A stretch of DNA of 64,000 nucleotides from Acanthopleura granulata (GCA_016165875.1 JABBOT010000080.1:38663101-38727100); one strand, 5' to 3'. Shown: positions 12,601-23,882, counted from the first letter of the stretch. Notes: generated by a model not told the origin, from the sequence alone. Translations and numbers: made by a program.

Positions 12601-15600
12601 CAAAAGGTATCATATAGAAAAAACCAGTCAAAGTCCTTTTCTTCATTTATTTGACTGATGCTGTGTGTAGCATTTCTTACTTGTACAACAGTAATGAATT
12701 GTCGACGGTGGTGGGTAGGGACGGGTCAGGGGGCGATGGGGTGGAGGAGGGGAGCAGGACAGGAAACTGCCGCTAATCGCAACTAGTTTTTACACATATA
12801 AAGCTTTCCAAAACAAGAAATATGTCTTATAACATGTTCAGCACATAAGTTTATGTTTCAGCTTTGTTCTTATGTATGAAGGAAACAATTCTGCAACCCA
12901 CACCTTTTGGTTTTACTACATCATGACGGTGTCATTTTCTGATGAGTTATTTAGTAATACAATCACGTCCCTTTAACTCGACCTTCTCTACATGGCAAAG
13001 TTTACTACTGGGTGGTTTCTGGGAACTTTGGAGACTTGCTTATGTGCCAGCGAAATGACTTCTCTTCCTAGTAATTCCTGAAGGTGGCTGGCCACATCAT
13101 TAAAAATGATCATCACATGCTAAAAATGTGGCAGAAGGCCCCTATAATATCACAGGGCTTTCGTGTCATTCACAGCTAAGTAGCTGACAAGCTAGAAAAA
13201 CAAGTGCATGTATTCTGTGAGTATAGCATTATGTGTCCCATGTGATCAGGGGATGCTACTTGATTAGGTTAATTGTTAAGTGCGGATATGCATTCTATCA
13301 TCAATTTAGAAGTACATAAGTTTAAATTTTAAATAAGAAGAAGTATGTAATTCCAACAAGAATATTTTTCTTATATTCTGAAGATTTTTTAAAATATTTC
13401 TTCGAACATTGACAAACTTCTTAAGACCTCAACTTTTTAAATTTCTTTTGAAGATGAGAAAATGTACAGGTCTGTAGTTATGAACACATCCTTGGAATGA
13501 TATGATATTTAGCTTCACACAAGGTGAACTGTGAAACCTTTTTACTCATTCTCATAAATTACAATAATTTTGAATCCAGTCTGATTTCCAGAAAGGAAAA
13601 TGTTTTCTGAATTAAGAAAATTCATGAAAAGTAAATATTATCAGAAGCACAGATCTATTAATTATACATTATAGCTGTAAAAGGCTTGGAAGAAACGTTT
13701 TGAAAAGAATTTTTATTGGTTGAAAGTCTTATCATGCATCTTTGCACAATTGCAGTGTAATGTGTATGTGAAATATCTGTCAGAAATATCAAGACCACCA
13801 CCGATACAGCTAAAACAAATTGTTCATTTCTGAACATAACAGCAAGTGTATTCTCGCGAGAGCTTCTCTCGATAAGAGTAAGACCACTCTCACGCTTGCA
13901 AGTCGATTTTGTGGTTTAAACGCTGTTGAGAAGCAACATTTATAGACCTATACATATACATGTCATACAATATGATCGCAGGCACACATCTGAGCCCATT
14001 CAACTAGCTTGAACATGCATTATACAGAGAGGTGCGTTTAGGTAGAGGGCGTGCCGAATTGTAATTCGTCAGGATATGTGTATCTCTTAAGTGCATGGTT
14101 CTTATTTATGCAAATTATGGTGTGAAATATGATCTCCATACAAGAGACGATCTTTAAGCTCTCCTTGTCAATGTGTGTGACACTTCACCTTCTCAAAAAA
14201 TAGTAATCATCGACTCCCCAAAAATGGGAATGATAAACAAAACGTTGGATGGCAAACTCCTCGCAGGTTCACATTCGTAAGCATAATTACCTCTGTCTTT
14301 TTTACAAAAAAATCAGTGTACAATATGAAAACAGACTGAAGAAAACTTGTCACTGTAAATCATTACTTGGTGTAACTACAGAGATAATTATTTCTCATTT
14401 AAGTAGAGAGACTTGCAGAGAAAATCACACATGCGTGCATATAAGTTGAAGCACTGCAAACAAACGCTACAAACAAAGTAGCCTGACCTCATGTTATTGC
14501 CCTGAGTAAATGTCAGTGACTGTAATTTGTCCAAAATAGCTTGCCAAATGCACATATTCTGAATCAAATAAATTTTTGAAGTGACTTTTTAATCTATAAC
14601 TGCTGAGAGAGTGGTTGTGGGGTGGCTGGCGAATTTACATCTACATGGTAGATGATTGTATTTAAATGACAGTTTTTCACACAAAAGTTGATATATATCA
14701 AGTTTATAGTGGATAAGGCATTTAGCGATGTAATTAAAGGTGGGCGGGATTATTTTATGTTTCTGATTCAGACACCTTTCAAAATGGGTGGGCTTAAAAA
14801 TTTGAGCACTTTACAATGGTCTTAATCAGGCATTCCGGTGACCTCTGGTTCCTAGGCCGACCCTCAAACAAGTAACATCTGCACAGTGCGTGGTAGTTGC
14901 ATGGATGTGCAAAAATTTCGGTCGCGTAGACAAGTCTAAAACATCTCGACAACTGATTTAATTGTCCAGCATTTTTACAAATGACAAGCGGTGCAGCTGG
15001 AAGGGAATTGTGCCCTAAGCAGCGCACATACAGTAGATCAGTTGACCTCTGCGCTTAAGCCTAATACGTTATGAAAACTTGACGAGCACCTGGCAGTAGG
15101 TTGGCTTTGTAGACAACGGTTTACCGTGTAAAGAAGGGTGGCCGATGGTAGGGTGACAGGTAAATCATATTTAAGGTTGGGGTAGGGCTGCTGGGGGGTT
15201 AGGGTTGGGGTGGAGGTGAGAAGTGTTGTGGCTTCAGGCCTAAAATATAATTTTACTTGGTTGTATTTGCACTAAATAATTGAACAATAGATAATGCCAT
15301 CTAAGTGCATGTAGATGTATGCACTGTACAATAATTCAAATCACAATGGCAACGATATTATAATAACATTACAGGTACATTATAGTGACATTATAATAAC
15401 GGCACAACGCAGTCATTTCTGAGAGCATGTTTGTCTACAATTTCTGTGCAAACCCTTGGATCCCACAGAACCTACGATTTTTTTCTTGTCCTAAAGTTAT
15501 GGGAAGTAGTGTGTGTAAGAGTTAAGATATTTTGATCAGGAAAGATGTATACATAGCTTAATGAATGCAACTTATTACCAACAAAGGCCACTGATTAAAG

Positions 15601-18600
15601 CAAATCATTAAGATCGCTTGGTGGTTGCCCCCTTCGAACACATGTATGCCAAACAGGCCAGAAGTATGGGCCATATGCACGGATGTATACAGAGAAATTT
15701 GGGTCGCAAAAGTGATCAACATGTTTTGGCTCAACAAATACCACTGACCCAAACAATTATGGTCAACAGCAGTGAAGACAAGCTTTTTTAGGTCGCAACC
15801 TTGTTCATCACATAATTTTGAAAGGATTTTATTGGTCACGTAGTGGATAATCGGCCTTGAGCTTTGTTTGGTCAGGGCGGCCAGGTTCTGCTAACAGTGC
15901 ACCAGATTTACACCCCGCTTACAAACTGGCAGAAGGAAGAACCCTATTTTCAGCGACCTTGACCATTTTTTCAAGGTCATGGGAGTCATGTAGTTTCAAT
16001 TTCATAAAAGCTTTGTAAACGCTCTATCTCTAGATAGCTTTAGCCCAAATTCATCATACTTACACCACACTTGCAATTTGGTACGAGGAAGAACCCTATT
16101 GATTTCGTGTGATCTTGACCTTTTTTCAAGCTCACTGGGGTACCTCTTATCTGTTACACTGTGCTTGAGACCCAGGAGTTTTCAGTGCATTACACGGTGT
16201 TATGCTAATTGTTCCTGGAGAAAGGAGCTATCACTTTATGGAAAGCTGAAAACGAGCTGTGAGTAGCGAACGACATCATTAGGCTGCCAGAACGCGTTTC
16301 TTCTATGTAGCCATGAGAGGAGTTGAGACGCCATGTTTACATCCAGTGCACAACACTGATACAACCGCCGAGATTGATAACACCGTCTTTACAATGTCAA
16401 CTGTTCTGTTTTCACTGCACCACACGAGAGCATTTGACTGTTTTCAGTATTGCAGGCGCATGAAGTTCAACCCCGTTAAAGACTGACGAGTCCCGACCCG
16501 ATCCTTCGGTGAAGTCTGTCCGTATATGCATGTATGCCTTCCGTCACATGATCACACTAGTCACGTTTCTACATCGATTTTTGAGTGATCTGCCTTGCAC
16601 TCTCAAGATGAACACGTTCATTGGTTACAGCAGATACTCTCTCTGGGCACAACATTGATAGAGACAGGCACGATGCGTTCAATCAACTTAAAAGAAAAGA
16701 CAACAAAAAAATATAACCAGTGTTATTTCAGTAGCTGGGTCCATACAGACCTAAACGGGCGTGGTCATTGTTTTATCACGGACTTTCTGAAATTCTTCCG
16801 AGGCCACAGGATACGCCATTTTAGAGAAACCGGAAACATTATGTCGCGTCATAGGTATCCTACACTCTGCAGTATTAGTGTCGATACACTCCTTTAAGTG
16901 CGAAGTACGGTCAACTTTATTTTTGCAGTAAAAGTCAACGCACTGTGGCCTCCTGATTGGGATCTTGAGGAAAAGCTCAGACGAATTTCACAACCACTTT
17001 CTCGTTGAAAATGGCTTTAAGATATGTTACAATTGTTTCGACATCAGAAGGAAAGCGACTAATGTAACACTACTTCCACATCAAACATGGTGAACGAGGA
17101 ACGAGTGATGTCAAAGCCTTCTCTGGTAGAAGAAATATCTCGACCTTGATTGCTTAAAATTGAGAGCCAGTTCGTTTTTCCCTGCGTGGGCGGTTTTGCT
17201 TATTTCCAATTGGAACGTCTCGATTATTCTCGACCATTAAATAAAAAGTGAAGTTTTTGAACTATAAATGGACTTCTTTATCGATACAGATATACATCTG
17301 GTCCAGTGTTGTCTTTTCTTTTAACTCAATTTAACGAGCAAAGTTGCCAGTCGGCAGTGAGGTGATGAATGGGTGACCCTTGTCACATCAACAACGTATG
17401 TCTTTGGGATGAATAGCGAGATATCTTACTTCACGCGATTTCATGTGGCTTTTGGGATACTGAGTCGCAATATAAAAGACAACAGTATGGAGAATAACAC
17501 CAGAGCAGCGACGATAGTGTAGTGGATGGCAAGTGGTCACACTTATCATCTGAAATCTGGCCTCTAGTCAATTTACTTCACATAAGTTATATTCTCACTG
17601 CACAAGTCTTTAACTCGACAGAGAAGATTTTTCCAAACTGTTCTTTGTTAACTTATGATTGGCATAGAATGATTGTCCTATTTTTCGTTTCAGTAACATG
17701 ATCATGTTTTGAATTCACAGACTATATAGCCAGGACCATCGGGGTACCATCGGCCTTGGAGACTTTCGTGACCAGCCAGGCCCCCCCCTGGACAACGTTC
17801 TTCTTCTTCTTCGCCCAGTACATTAATATCTTCTGTTGTATTGTAAGTATTATTTCAACAAGCTCATTGTGTGCACTGTTGTTATGTATAGCTAGAGCGG
17901 CCCTATAATTTATGACATTTTGGTGATGTGTTTTACCAAGCCCATGGATCAGGCTTAATCTAATGTTACTAATTGTTTATATGCAGGAATGTGATCTGCT
18001 ATCTTGCTGGTGTGAGTATCCGTATGTGACAGGTGGGAAAGCTTCACAATAACTTGTCAGAGATCCATCTTTTTACACTGAGCACTTCCTTTCCTGCACA
18101 TGTAAAGCTGACTGTCGGCGCGCAAGGGAAACATTCTTGAATGTGGTGAGAAACAAGGATCAAATAAACAGAGGAATGTAAATACATGATGTGACTTTAT
18201 GTGTTGTTGTTGTTACTGTTTCATCTGCAGGGCTTGATCGTTTTGGTCTTGGTTGACAATATTCTGGAGGCGTTTGATTGGCTGCTGAGGGATCGGAGCT
18301 GTAACAGGAGAGTTGTTTGGTTCGTCACAACGGCCATTTTGTCGGTGGTCATGATGCTGTTGGGATTGCCATTTACTACGAGGGTATGATCACTGCTATC
18401 GAAGTTTTTGTGGCTCAGGTTGTTTAGTTGGACACCATTGACATATTATTAGACTTTAATAACACTTCAAACTGTATTTGCGTTTAACTCAGTCCAAACA
18501 ATAATGATAACCGTTTCGAAATAGCACTTTTATCTATATCGTTTTTAATATTTTTTGCAGCATCAGTTTTCTTAAATTATACTGCAGATATTTAACGTTG

Positions 18601-21600
18601 AAGTAATAGTACTACAGTTTAACTTACTTATTCGCCGCTTTTAGTACTGACTGATATAAACAGTTAAAAGTTATCAGTGTATATGCTTTTTCAGGATGGA
18701 TACGATTTCTTTGGGATGGTTGATTATGCGTCGGCAGCTCTATCATTTGTGGAGTTCTATTTCTTCGGATTAGGGCTCCTGATCATTTACCGTAAGTTTC
18801 CATTTTTGTAAAACTTACGATTCCTCTTACACAAGCATTGCTAAATGTTCTGGCCGCCGTATCGCTTAATGATAAAAACTCAGTGGTTAGAGGAGAAAAT
18901 CTGAGGTGACGTAATAAAGTCTAGAATTCTTGAGTTGTATGCCACGTTTTTGTCAAAATTACTAGTGGAGTAGACTGAGCCTTCACCTGTGATATATTAA
19001 GAGCTTAGTTATTCAAGAATTGATTTTGTGTCTTATGCCACACTGTTGTTTAATTTTCGCCCTCAGTTTACCCCATCTTGACAATATAAGTATCAGTGTG
19101 GATCACAGTGAGCAGTCAATCTTTGACTCTACGCTCTTGATAATACAGTCCATACAGGCTTTTGTCCGGCTCATTCAATTACAGTCTTACAAAAGTCAAT
19201 TAGTGCGCCTCTGGAGGCTTTCGGGATGCTTTGAAGTCTAAGTCAGCATTATTTCTGTGACCTCAGGTACGGTTTGTTGCCAAACATATCAGTCATGAAG
19301 TTCCATTCAGTCACTACATACTGATCCCTTGTATGCTGGCCGCAAGGCGATAAATGTAAAAAAAGTAGAAATGTAAAAAAGTAAATTTCAAAGTTTCAGA
19401 TATGTCCAAACCGGGAATTGAACCCCGGCCTCTGGTTTGATAGGCGGACATCGTCCTGGTGAGAGAACATGCATTTAATAGTTTCAGTTGGGTAAACGCA
19501 CTATGAAAAATGGTCAGTTTGTTGTAAACTGGGGCCAGGTTGTGTGGTGCACCGTGAAATTTCCTATTTATTGTACAACAGGTCATGCACGGTCTGTAAT
19601 CGTACTGTGTTAAGCATTCTGCACACTTTTTGTTGCAGTTTGGCAAAACGTTGCTACTGCAGAGCGCATAGTGATTGGGATCTGGGCCTTCCTCGCCTGC
19701 GTAATATGGGTGGTAAGTTTGTGTAATTTATACAGTAAAATGGGTTCTCATAGCTGAAATGAAATATATGTTTTCAGCTGTTTTCTGGCACCCATTTTAT
19801 CATTAATCTAAAATATTAGTACACTGTGTTTTAGTGTGTTAGTATGACTATTATTATATAGATGCGTATTGCAGGTCGGACCAGCGTAATAACACATCCG
19901 TGGAGCACCAATTCCTGCATGATGTTTTCACTCTATTTATACTGTAACTTTCCGATATCAGAACCATTTAAAGAAAAGTGACAGGAAAAAACTCACTTTT
20001 CCTTACTTTGCCTTAATCGGGCGCAGTAACAACGCTGATAATTCCTGACAGTGTTGATTAAAATTCAATTTTTATCAATTACGAATTATCAGCTTTAAAG
20101 CTACCTACAATATTAATGCCCCAAACATTTTATCATTCGTATATATTTTTTATGTTTCCTTCTTGAAAAGAGGGTATGTACATAGCGATTGTTTTTCCTG
20201 TTGGTTTGTGAGTCCGTGGGTACACTTGGCTAGATCTAGAAACTATAACAAGAAGGAGAATTATGAAACTCACAGGTTACAATGAGTATGCCAGTGCTAA
20301 GATCCAGTATGATAAGTAGCGCGATCCTGGCATTAGTTTTGCCCAACTGTTTAATAAAAACCTTCGGGTCCATGCATATTTCCGTGTTCCTGGCTGGCCG
20401 TTGCATACTGTGCCGTAACTACATTTAGGACACAATCAACGATTTCTCATCAGGTTTCACTTACGTCTTGATCATTTTCATGCTCACTTAAAGCAGTTTT
20501 AATGTAAACGATTAATTAACTGATTTCGTGAAGGGAATTGATGCGAGCGGTGCATACATATGCAGTGGAATAACAACATCATGTTGATGTCAGTATGCAC
20601 TGTCTGGCGATGAGGTGGAGGTGTGCTGTGGCTATTGGCCAAAGCATATGTTAGAAATTAGTTAATTAATCGCTTATAATAAAACTGATGTACGTTGGCA
20701 TGTGTGTTATGTTTATGAAAAAGGATCTAGAAGCCACTGAAACCCCATTAAATTCCATTGGTTCCTTGAAAACGCCAATGAAATAAATAAATAAATATAT
20801 TCGAGTATTATACATGCTGTATTGTTTATTGTTTTCAAAAGCAGGGTTGTGAGCATTGCGTCCCCTTGTCGACATACATAAGGTGTGAAAACTCGAAGAA
20901 CTGCAGTATATGATCTTACTTTGTAGGCCATGGGTATGGTACAGAGTGCTCAAATCTCCCCAGGAATATACCTTGTCAGCGGGTCGAGAATCAATTCAAA
21001 GAAGTGGACGTCCATCTGGTGGCTCATCGCTGTTGGACCCTACATCTTTATTGTCCTGGGGGTTCTGGTATACATCATACCGCTTCTCATTAGGGTGAGA
21101 AGTTTCTGTTGTTTAATCCTTATTGAAAACAATCCGTGGGACTTCTGATTACACAAAAGGATACGTGTATCATCTGCTGTATTAATTATGTGAGACTGGG
21201 CCAGATATATATTCAGGTATATTCAGGTACCAAAACCAATATGTAGGACTTGGTCAGATATTCAATACCTCGTATATTCAGATACCAAAACCAATATGTA
21301 GGACCTGGCCAGATATTCAGTACCTCGTATATTCAGGTACCAAAACAAATATGTAGAACCTGGCCAGATATTCAGTACCGCTTATATTCGTGGTCCAAAT
21401 CCATTATGTAGGACATTTTTCTTCTTTTTTCTCTTTTTCCACTAATCAGATTCTATGTCCCCTCTTCATTGTACATCTTTATATTCACTGTCGTCCACAT
21501 TCAACCCCAAATCATCACGCATATAACATTTCTGAGGATACAATGTCGAAGTTTCCAGCTTTTGAAATTCGTCATATTTTCTAGACACATTGGATATATA

Positions 21601-22009
21601 TTTATCAAACTTGTAATGATTTGCTGTTTTGGATTTGTTTTAGCTTTTATCAAACATGTACTTTTTAGCTGAAATCATCAGTAAATTTAAGCATGTGTTA
21701 TTCTCTTTCTCACTCCACCTTGTAATGTTGGACATGGTCACGGACGTTCAAATCAGGTCACTGGGGCAGGCAGGCCATTTTGTCGGAAGTTTTCCTTGGT
21801 TCAGGTTTCGTGAAGAGAGACAAGCTCATTCTGGCCTCAGATCTGTTATTCCTGAAACAATCAGTTTTCTGTTCTGTCCATAGAAACGATATTCCGGCGG
21901 TCTAATTCTGGCCAAAACTTCCGGGGAAGAGTCAGCGACATTAGCAGTGAAGAGCGAAGCAGGTGGCCACACCAACACGGAAGATGTCCAATTGGTTTCT
22001 AGCTGCTAG
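2711..22009 (+). CDS. divergent SLC6-family (neurotransmitter:sodium symporter-like) membrane protein, 14 exons
   Basis: Exons: 2711-2813, 3303-3437, 3827-4019, 6094-6147, 7771-7921, 8338-8487, 8920-9032, 10766-10875, 17721-17842, 18231-18383, 18695-18791, 19639-19712, 20927-21094, 21884-22009. Every junction is AG/GT and every phase matches, giving 1749 nt (582 aa). Family evidence: the second-loop cysteine pair in CNNAWNTMNC (residues 121-130); PLLRG after TM2; SPVEEYI (155-161) before TM4; YYLPDFPKL before TM6; PPWTTFFFFF at TM8 (358-367); GLPFTT followed by a YDFF..VDY segment before TM10; and about 12 hydrophobic segments. SLC6 proteins normally carry amines, amino acids or osmolytes into cells with Na+ and Cl-. 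Odd here: TM1 lacks the NVWRFPY core and TM8 lacks the LDSQF-type sodium site, so ordinary sodium-coupled transport is doubtful. The start is the ATG at 2711 after an AAC run. The frame is open upstream to an acceptor-like TAG at 2607-2609, and another strong acceptor sits at 2790, so the N-terminus is the weakest part. The substrate cannot be predicted. Confidence 0.85.
4650..4800 (-). repeat. old tRNA-derived SINE copy (family 1)
   Basis: Reverse-oriented and strongly diverged. Landmarks shared with better copies: TATTTATTTATT, then CTCAAAAATATTTCACTTTTATGA, GCGGCCAACATTATTGTTGG and CCAGGTTGCTGGTAG. It lies in intron 3 of the SLC6-like gene. The short frame through it is repeat sequence, not a gene. 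Confidence 0.7.
5753..5965 (-). repeat. SINE family 1, preceded by a TTGAT microsatellite
   Basis: A run of TTGAT units at 5753-5780 leads into the reversed SINE body (GGTGGGAGGAAACCGGACAG, CCATCCGCAGGTTGCTGG) and a decayed tRNA-like head (GAGCTGAACTCACAG). It abuts a tail-like piece of a second SINE family at about 5965-6025 (GTTGAAAGCGACGTATAAC). Confidence 0.8.
6335..6665. repeat. dispersed MITE-like repeat, copy A
   Basis: Shares an ordered series of words with copy B at 16.7-17.3 kb: AAAAGACAACRAAAATATAACC, GTTATTTCA, GACCTAAA, GAGGCCACRRKATACGCC, GTAGAAATATCTCGA and TTTTTGAACT. The order and spacing indicate one family. Includes a CRE-type palindrome at 6545-6552. Lies in intron 4 of the SLC6-like gene. 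Confidence 0.7.
6784..7126. repeat. inverted repeat (foldback-type) element in intron 4
   Basis: The left arm (6784-6886) and right arm (7028-7126) are reverse complements with mismatches. Shared words: CCAAAATAAACGCAGTCA, TGGTGGGTTTTAT, ACCATATT, GAAAATACCT. The left arm is expanded by a T22 run at 6810-6831. A CRE-type palindrome lies in the spacer side at 6898-6905. Consistent with a non-autonomous DNA transposon. Confidence 0.75.
9651..9694 (+). repeat. (GT)22 microsatellite
   Basis: Uninterrupted dinucleotide run of about 44 nt, followed at 9695-9712 by ATTTATTTGACTGGTGTT, the reversed 3' end of SINE family 1. The microsatellite probably grew from that SINE tail. Confidence 0.95.
9744..9857 (+). 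CDS. candidate extra exon inside the SLC6-like gene
   Basis: A coding-looking tract follows a TTACAG acceptor and reads SCAPFYGSSGENRQR, then about 22 more residues ending ...EVVPPKYSV, then TAA. The composition is typical of a cytosolic polar segment. It could be a terminal exon (stop at 9855-9857). It could also be internal: a GTAAGC donor at 9854 would end it at 9853 in phase 2. As an internal exon it runs phase 0 to phase 2, exactly like exon 7 (8920-9032), so it could replace exon 7 between exons 6 and 8. It does not resemble exon 7 in sequence. It may instead be the relic of a duplicated SLC6 C-terminus. Confidence 0.4.
   Translation, partial: SCAPFYGSSGENRQRPIIEALKNVEKFPEVVPPKYSV
10520..10710 (-). 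repeat. SINE family 1 copy just upstream of SLC6-like exon 8
   Basis: Reversed body and head: ATTATGGCGGGAGAAAACCG, GGAAAGGAAGCTATGG, TGTACTTGAACTGG, GAGAGGCTCCTGGGTCATTG. It ends about 55 nt before the acceptor of exon 8 (10766), close enough to affect splicing of that exon. The long frame at 10527-10886 combines this SINE with the real exon and is not one protein. Confidence 0.8.
11190..11400 (+). repeat. tandem-type repeat: CTATATCTAGAACGGTTTAG family
   Basis: About two units. Each has TCTAGAACGGTTTAG (or a CTCCAGAACGG variant), CCAAGTT, GGGGAAGAACCCTATTGATT, CAGCGACGTTGATC and AGATCATTGGGGTCAT. The same unit recurs at 15890-16150 in the same intron. Confidence 0.7.
11395..11640. repeat. 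TGGTCG/TGACCA-rich repeat, copy 1
   Basis: Dense TGGTCG and TGACCA words, including a doublet of GACCACAAATAAC about 26 nt apart. The core AATATTTGGGTCGCTTTC with TCGATCAACATTC matches AATTTGGGTCGCAAAAGTG with ATCAACATG at 15.7 kb (15590-15850). The open minus frames in both are repeat-derived. Confidence 0.65.
11816..11990 (+). repeat. well-preserved SINE family 1 with tRNA-like head
   Basis: Forward copy with the clearest polymerase III head in the window: GGGGCTCAGTCGTTTAGCGC (A-box region) and GTGAGTTCAAGTCC (B box). The shared core GGTCTGCCAGCAACCTGCGG follows. The 3' end decays after about 11990. It is a useful reference for the other copies. Confidence 0.88.
12278..13130 (-). pseudogene. 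decayed minus-strand coding fragments in SLC6-like intron 8
   Basis: Three minus-strand tracts read like protein but do not join. At 13110-12975: MIIFNDVASHLQELLGREV and onward to a stop. At 12588-12546, after a TATTTTCTAG acceptor-like site: LKAWEQAAIEESWP then TGA. At 12420-12278: GVSPDDIPWCTFCGSFLEN, KVCRNAG and a stop at 12278. The last has a CxxC pair. In-frame stops and a frame change between the second and third suggest a dead transposon or pseudogene, although a small nested gene is possible. I do not recognise the family. Confidence 0.35.
15890..16150 (+). repeat. second array of the same tandem-type repeat
   Basis: Two units with GGAAGAACCCTATT, CAGCGACCTTGACC, CAAGGTCATGGGAGTCAT and GTAAACGCTCTATCTCTAGA. 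Together with the TGACC-rich blocks next to both arrays (11395-11640 and 15590-15850) it suggests one larger transposon inserted twice in intron 8. Confidence 0.7.
16690..17290. repeat. dispersed MITE-like repeat, copy B
   Basis: Matches copy A at 6.3-6.7 kb and continues into a module at 17494-17600 (ACACCAGAGCAGCGACGATA, GTGGTCACACTTAT). That module is also found, diverged, at 1866-1990, 11060-11140 and 56880-56990. Ends about 120 nt before SLC6-like exon 9. The 100-codon frame at 16595 is repeat sequence. Confidence 0.65.
19395..19465 (-). repeat. tRNA-like fragment
   Basis: Reverse strand reads GGCCGGGGTTCAATTCCCGG, a good B box in a paired T-arm, followed by TTTGGACA. There is no matching 5' acceptor strand or D-arm, so this is a tRNA relic or SINE head rather than a working tRNA gene. 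It is in intron 11 of the SLC6-like gene. Confidence 0.5.
21190..21414 (+). repeat. 55-bp minisatellite, about four copies
   Basis: The anchor ATGTAGGAC/ATGTAGAAC recurs at 21241, 21296, 21351 and 21406, exactly 55 nt apart. Each unit has TGGCCAGATATTCAGTACC, CGTATATTCAGGTACC and AAAACCAATATGTA. It lies in the last SLC6-like intron and could vary in copy number. Confidence 0.9.
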
Positions 22010-22421
22010 TGGAGCAGGTTGGCCAGATTAAGCGACACTTACCTGTGAAAAGTATTAGAGCTATGTTTTGCTGGTAAATTTTTCTGCCTTTTTTTTAAAA
22101 ATCTTTTTCATTTTCAGTTGCGTGACATGTTGTTAAAAGTCAAGAAGGCATTCTGTTCTTTTGTCATGTAGTGGTTTTTATGGTAAGAGTATACATGTAT
22201 AAGTAATTTTCTGTATTTTGCTCTAGGTTTCGGGATCACGAAGCTGTGTTAGACGTAAGTCCGACTTAGTCTAAACTTGTGGTATCAATCCTGGACTTAG
22301 ATTTAAACTTGAATTCTGACTTTCGCTTTTGTCACGGAGGTTTAGGACAACTATGGGTATTAATATAAAAATCCTTGACGTCAGTCACAATTTTAGTGCA
22401 ATAAGGTGTTTTGAAGTTAAC

Positions 22422-22427
22422 AATAAA
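22422..22427 (+). terminator. AATAAA polyadenylation signal, SLC6-like gene
   Basis: First AATAAA about 410 nt after the stop codon at 22007-22009. The cleavage site is not known. The A+T-rich flank could hold other signals. Confidence 0.45.
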
Positions 22428-23882
22428 TTTAAGTCTAAGACAGCTTCGTGATCCTTTTGCCAAGTTAATTGGTTGAACTGGAGAATATTGTTCCATTATG
22501 TATTATGTATGTGAAAACCTGTGTTTGGACTAGGTTATACGTGAAGACATCTAGAGGTATTTAAAAAAGTAAATGGTTCCCTCCAAATGTCCATCATAGT
22601 AAGGCGAGTAAATCTTCACTACCACGTGAAGTTCTCAAAACAATTTCCTTGACAATGGAGGGTTTTGTACTATATAGTACTTTTTCCAGTTATTTGTAAT
22701 GGGCTGGTATAACAGATGTTTTTCATGTTTTTATACTTTTTTGTGCCGTTTCATTTAACATTCTGCTTTGGGGGCCTGTTTTTTTATTTTTTTATTTTTT
22801 TATTTTTATCGTTTACACGCATATTTAAATCACATTTAAATCACTCTATGTGACTATCTTTTGGGCTAACTTTCTTTGTAGCTTGTTTTTAATTTACGCC
22901 ATTAACATCTGCGAAACGCCAATTTAAGCCTTGCTCAGTTTTTTAAATACTTTAGCCGAGCTTGATTTTAGTCTCTTACTGCTAGGATCGTGGTCGAACG
23001 AAATATAGAAATATTGTAGCTTGATCTCCTTTGTCAGGATGTGAGTAAACGTGTGGTTGTTTCCAACCATGATAATGGTAAAGCTCATAAGGTTAATCCA
23101 CGGCTGAACGAACTATCGCATTGTATATCCATGTTCAAATGATAAGGTATGAAACTTTATCATGGGACAATGGCGTCATCTTATGATACAAATTTACTAA
23201 AACTAGATCGTTTACACAAATGTTTCTTTTATTATGATTGTTATTCATGAATGTCTCTCGCTTTATCGATGAAGAAATAAAACAGCACTTTTGGCCTACA
23301 ATCATTTATGTTATTTCATGTTCTGCTACCGCTACTCGATATATTATCCTTACATACGTGCAGAATAAAGCAACCTCAAGAATGGAAGAGATTAAAACTA
23401 AAAAATTCCTGTTCTGACTCTTTATTTAAGTCCTTACTCAAGTCCAAATTACTGAAGAAAATTAATTTCTAAATGTGTTATGATTACTGGATCTTCACAG
23501 CACCGGGAACTGTATTCTCTTTCTTTACATATAAATGATATACATATTGTTACAATTTAATTGTATTCATTGCTGTTGAATCTGTATGTACCTATACACC
23601 ATAATTTATATATACATTGGGATATAATAACCCCCCTGGGTTTCTGTTCCCGCCAAGTCTCTAAACAAATATTTTTGTATAGCTGCCTTGGTGAATAAAG
23701 AAAGAAAGACAACTAAATCGACGGAAAACAACTAACAGCTGTATTAAACACTTCATTATCTTTGCACAGCTACTTTAAGGTTGATAACAGTAATTTAACG
23801 GGATTTAACATTGTAACAGTTGACCTTTGCTTTGGAGAGTTGGAAAAATATAACTAAGAACTGAAACATACGCGCTGATACC

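Larger units (their letters stand above)
13140..17700. other. rest of SLC6-like intron 8
   Basis: Beyond the repeats listed separately, I see only A+T-rich intron sequence. A Cys-rich minus-strand frame at 14794-15027 (CKNAGQLNQLSRCFRL...) has no splice support. G-rich tracts lie at 15125-15235. Confidence 0.4.

Noticed and set aside
15558..15839. 93-codon minus-strand open frame
   Set aside because: Lies in a repeat also present at 11.4-11.6 kb with a different translation.
19395..19465. Functional tRNA gene
   Set aside because: Only the T-arm is intact. There is no matching acceptor stem or D-arm.
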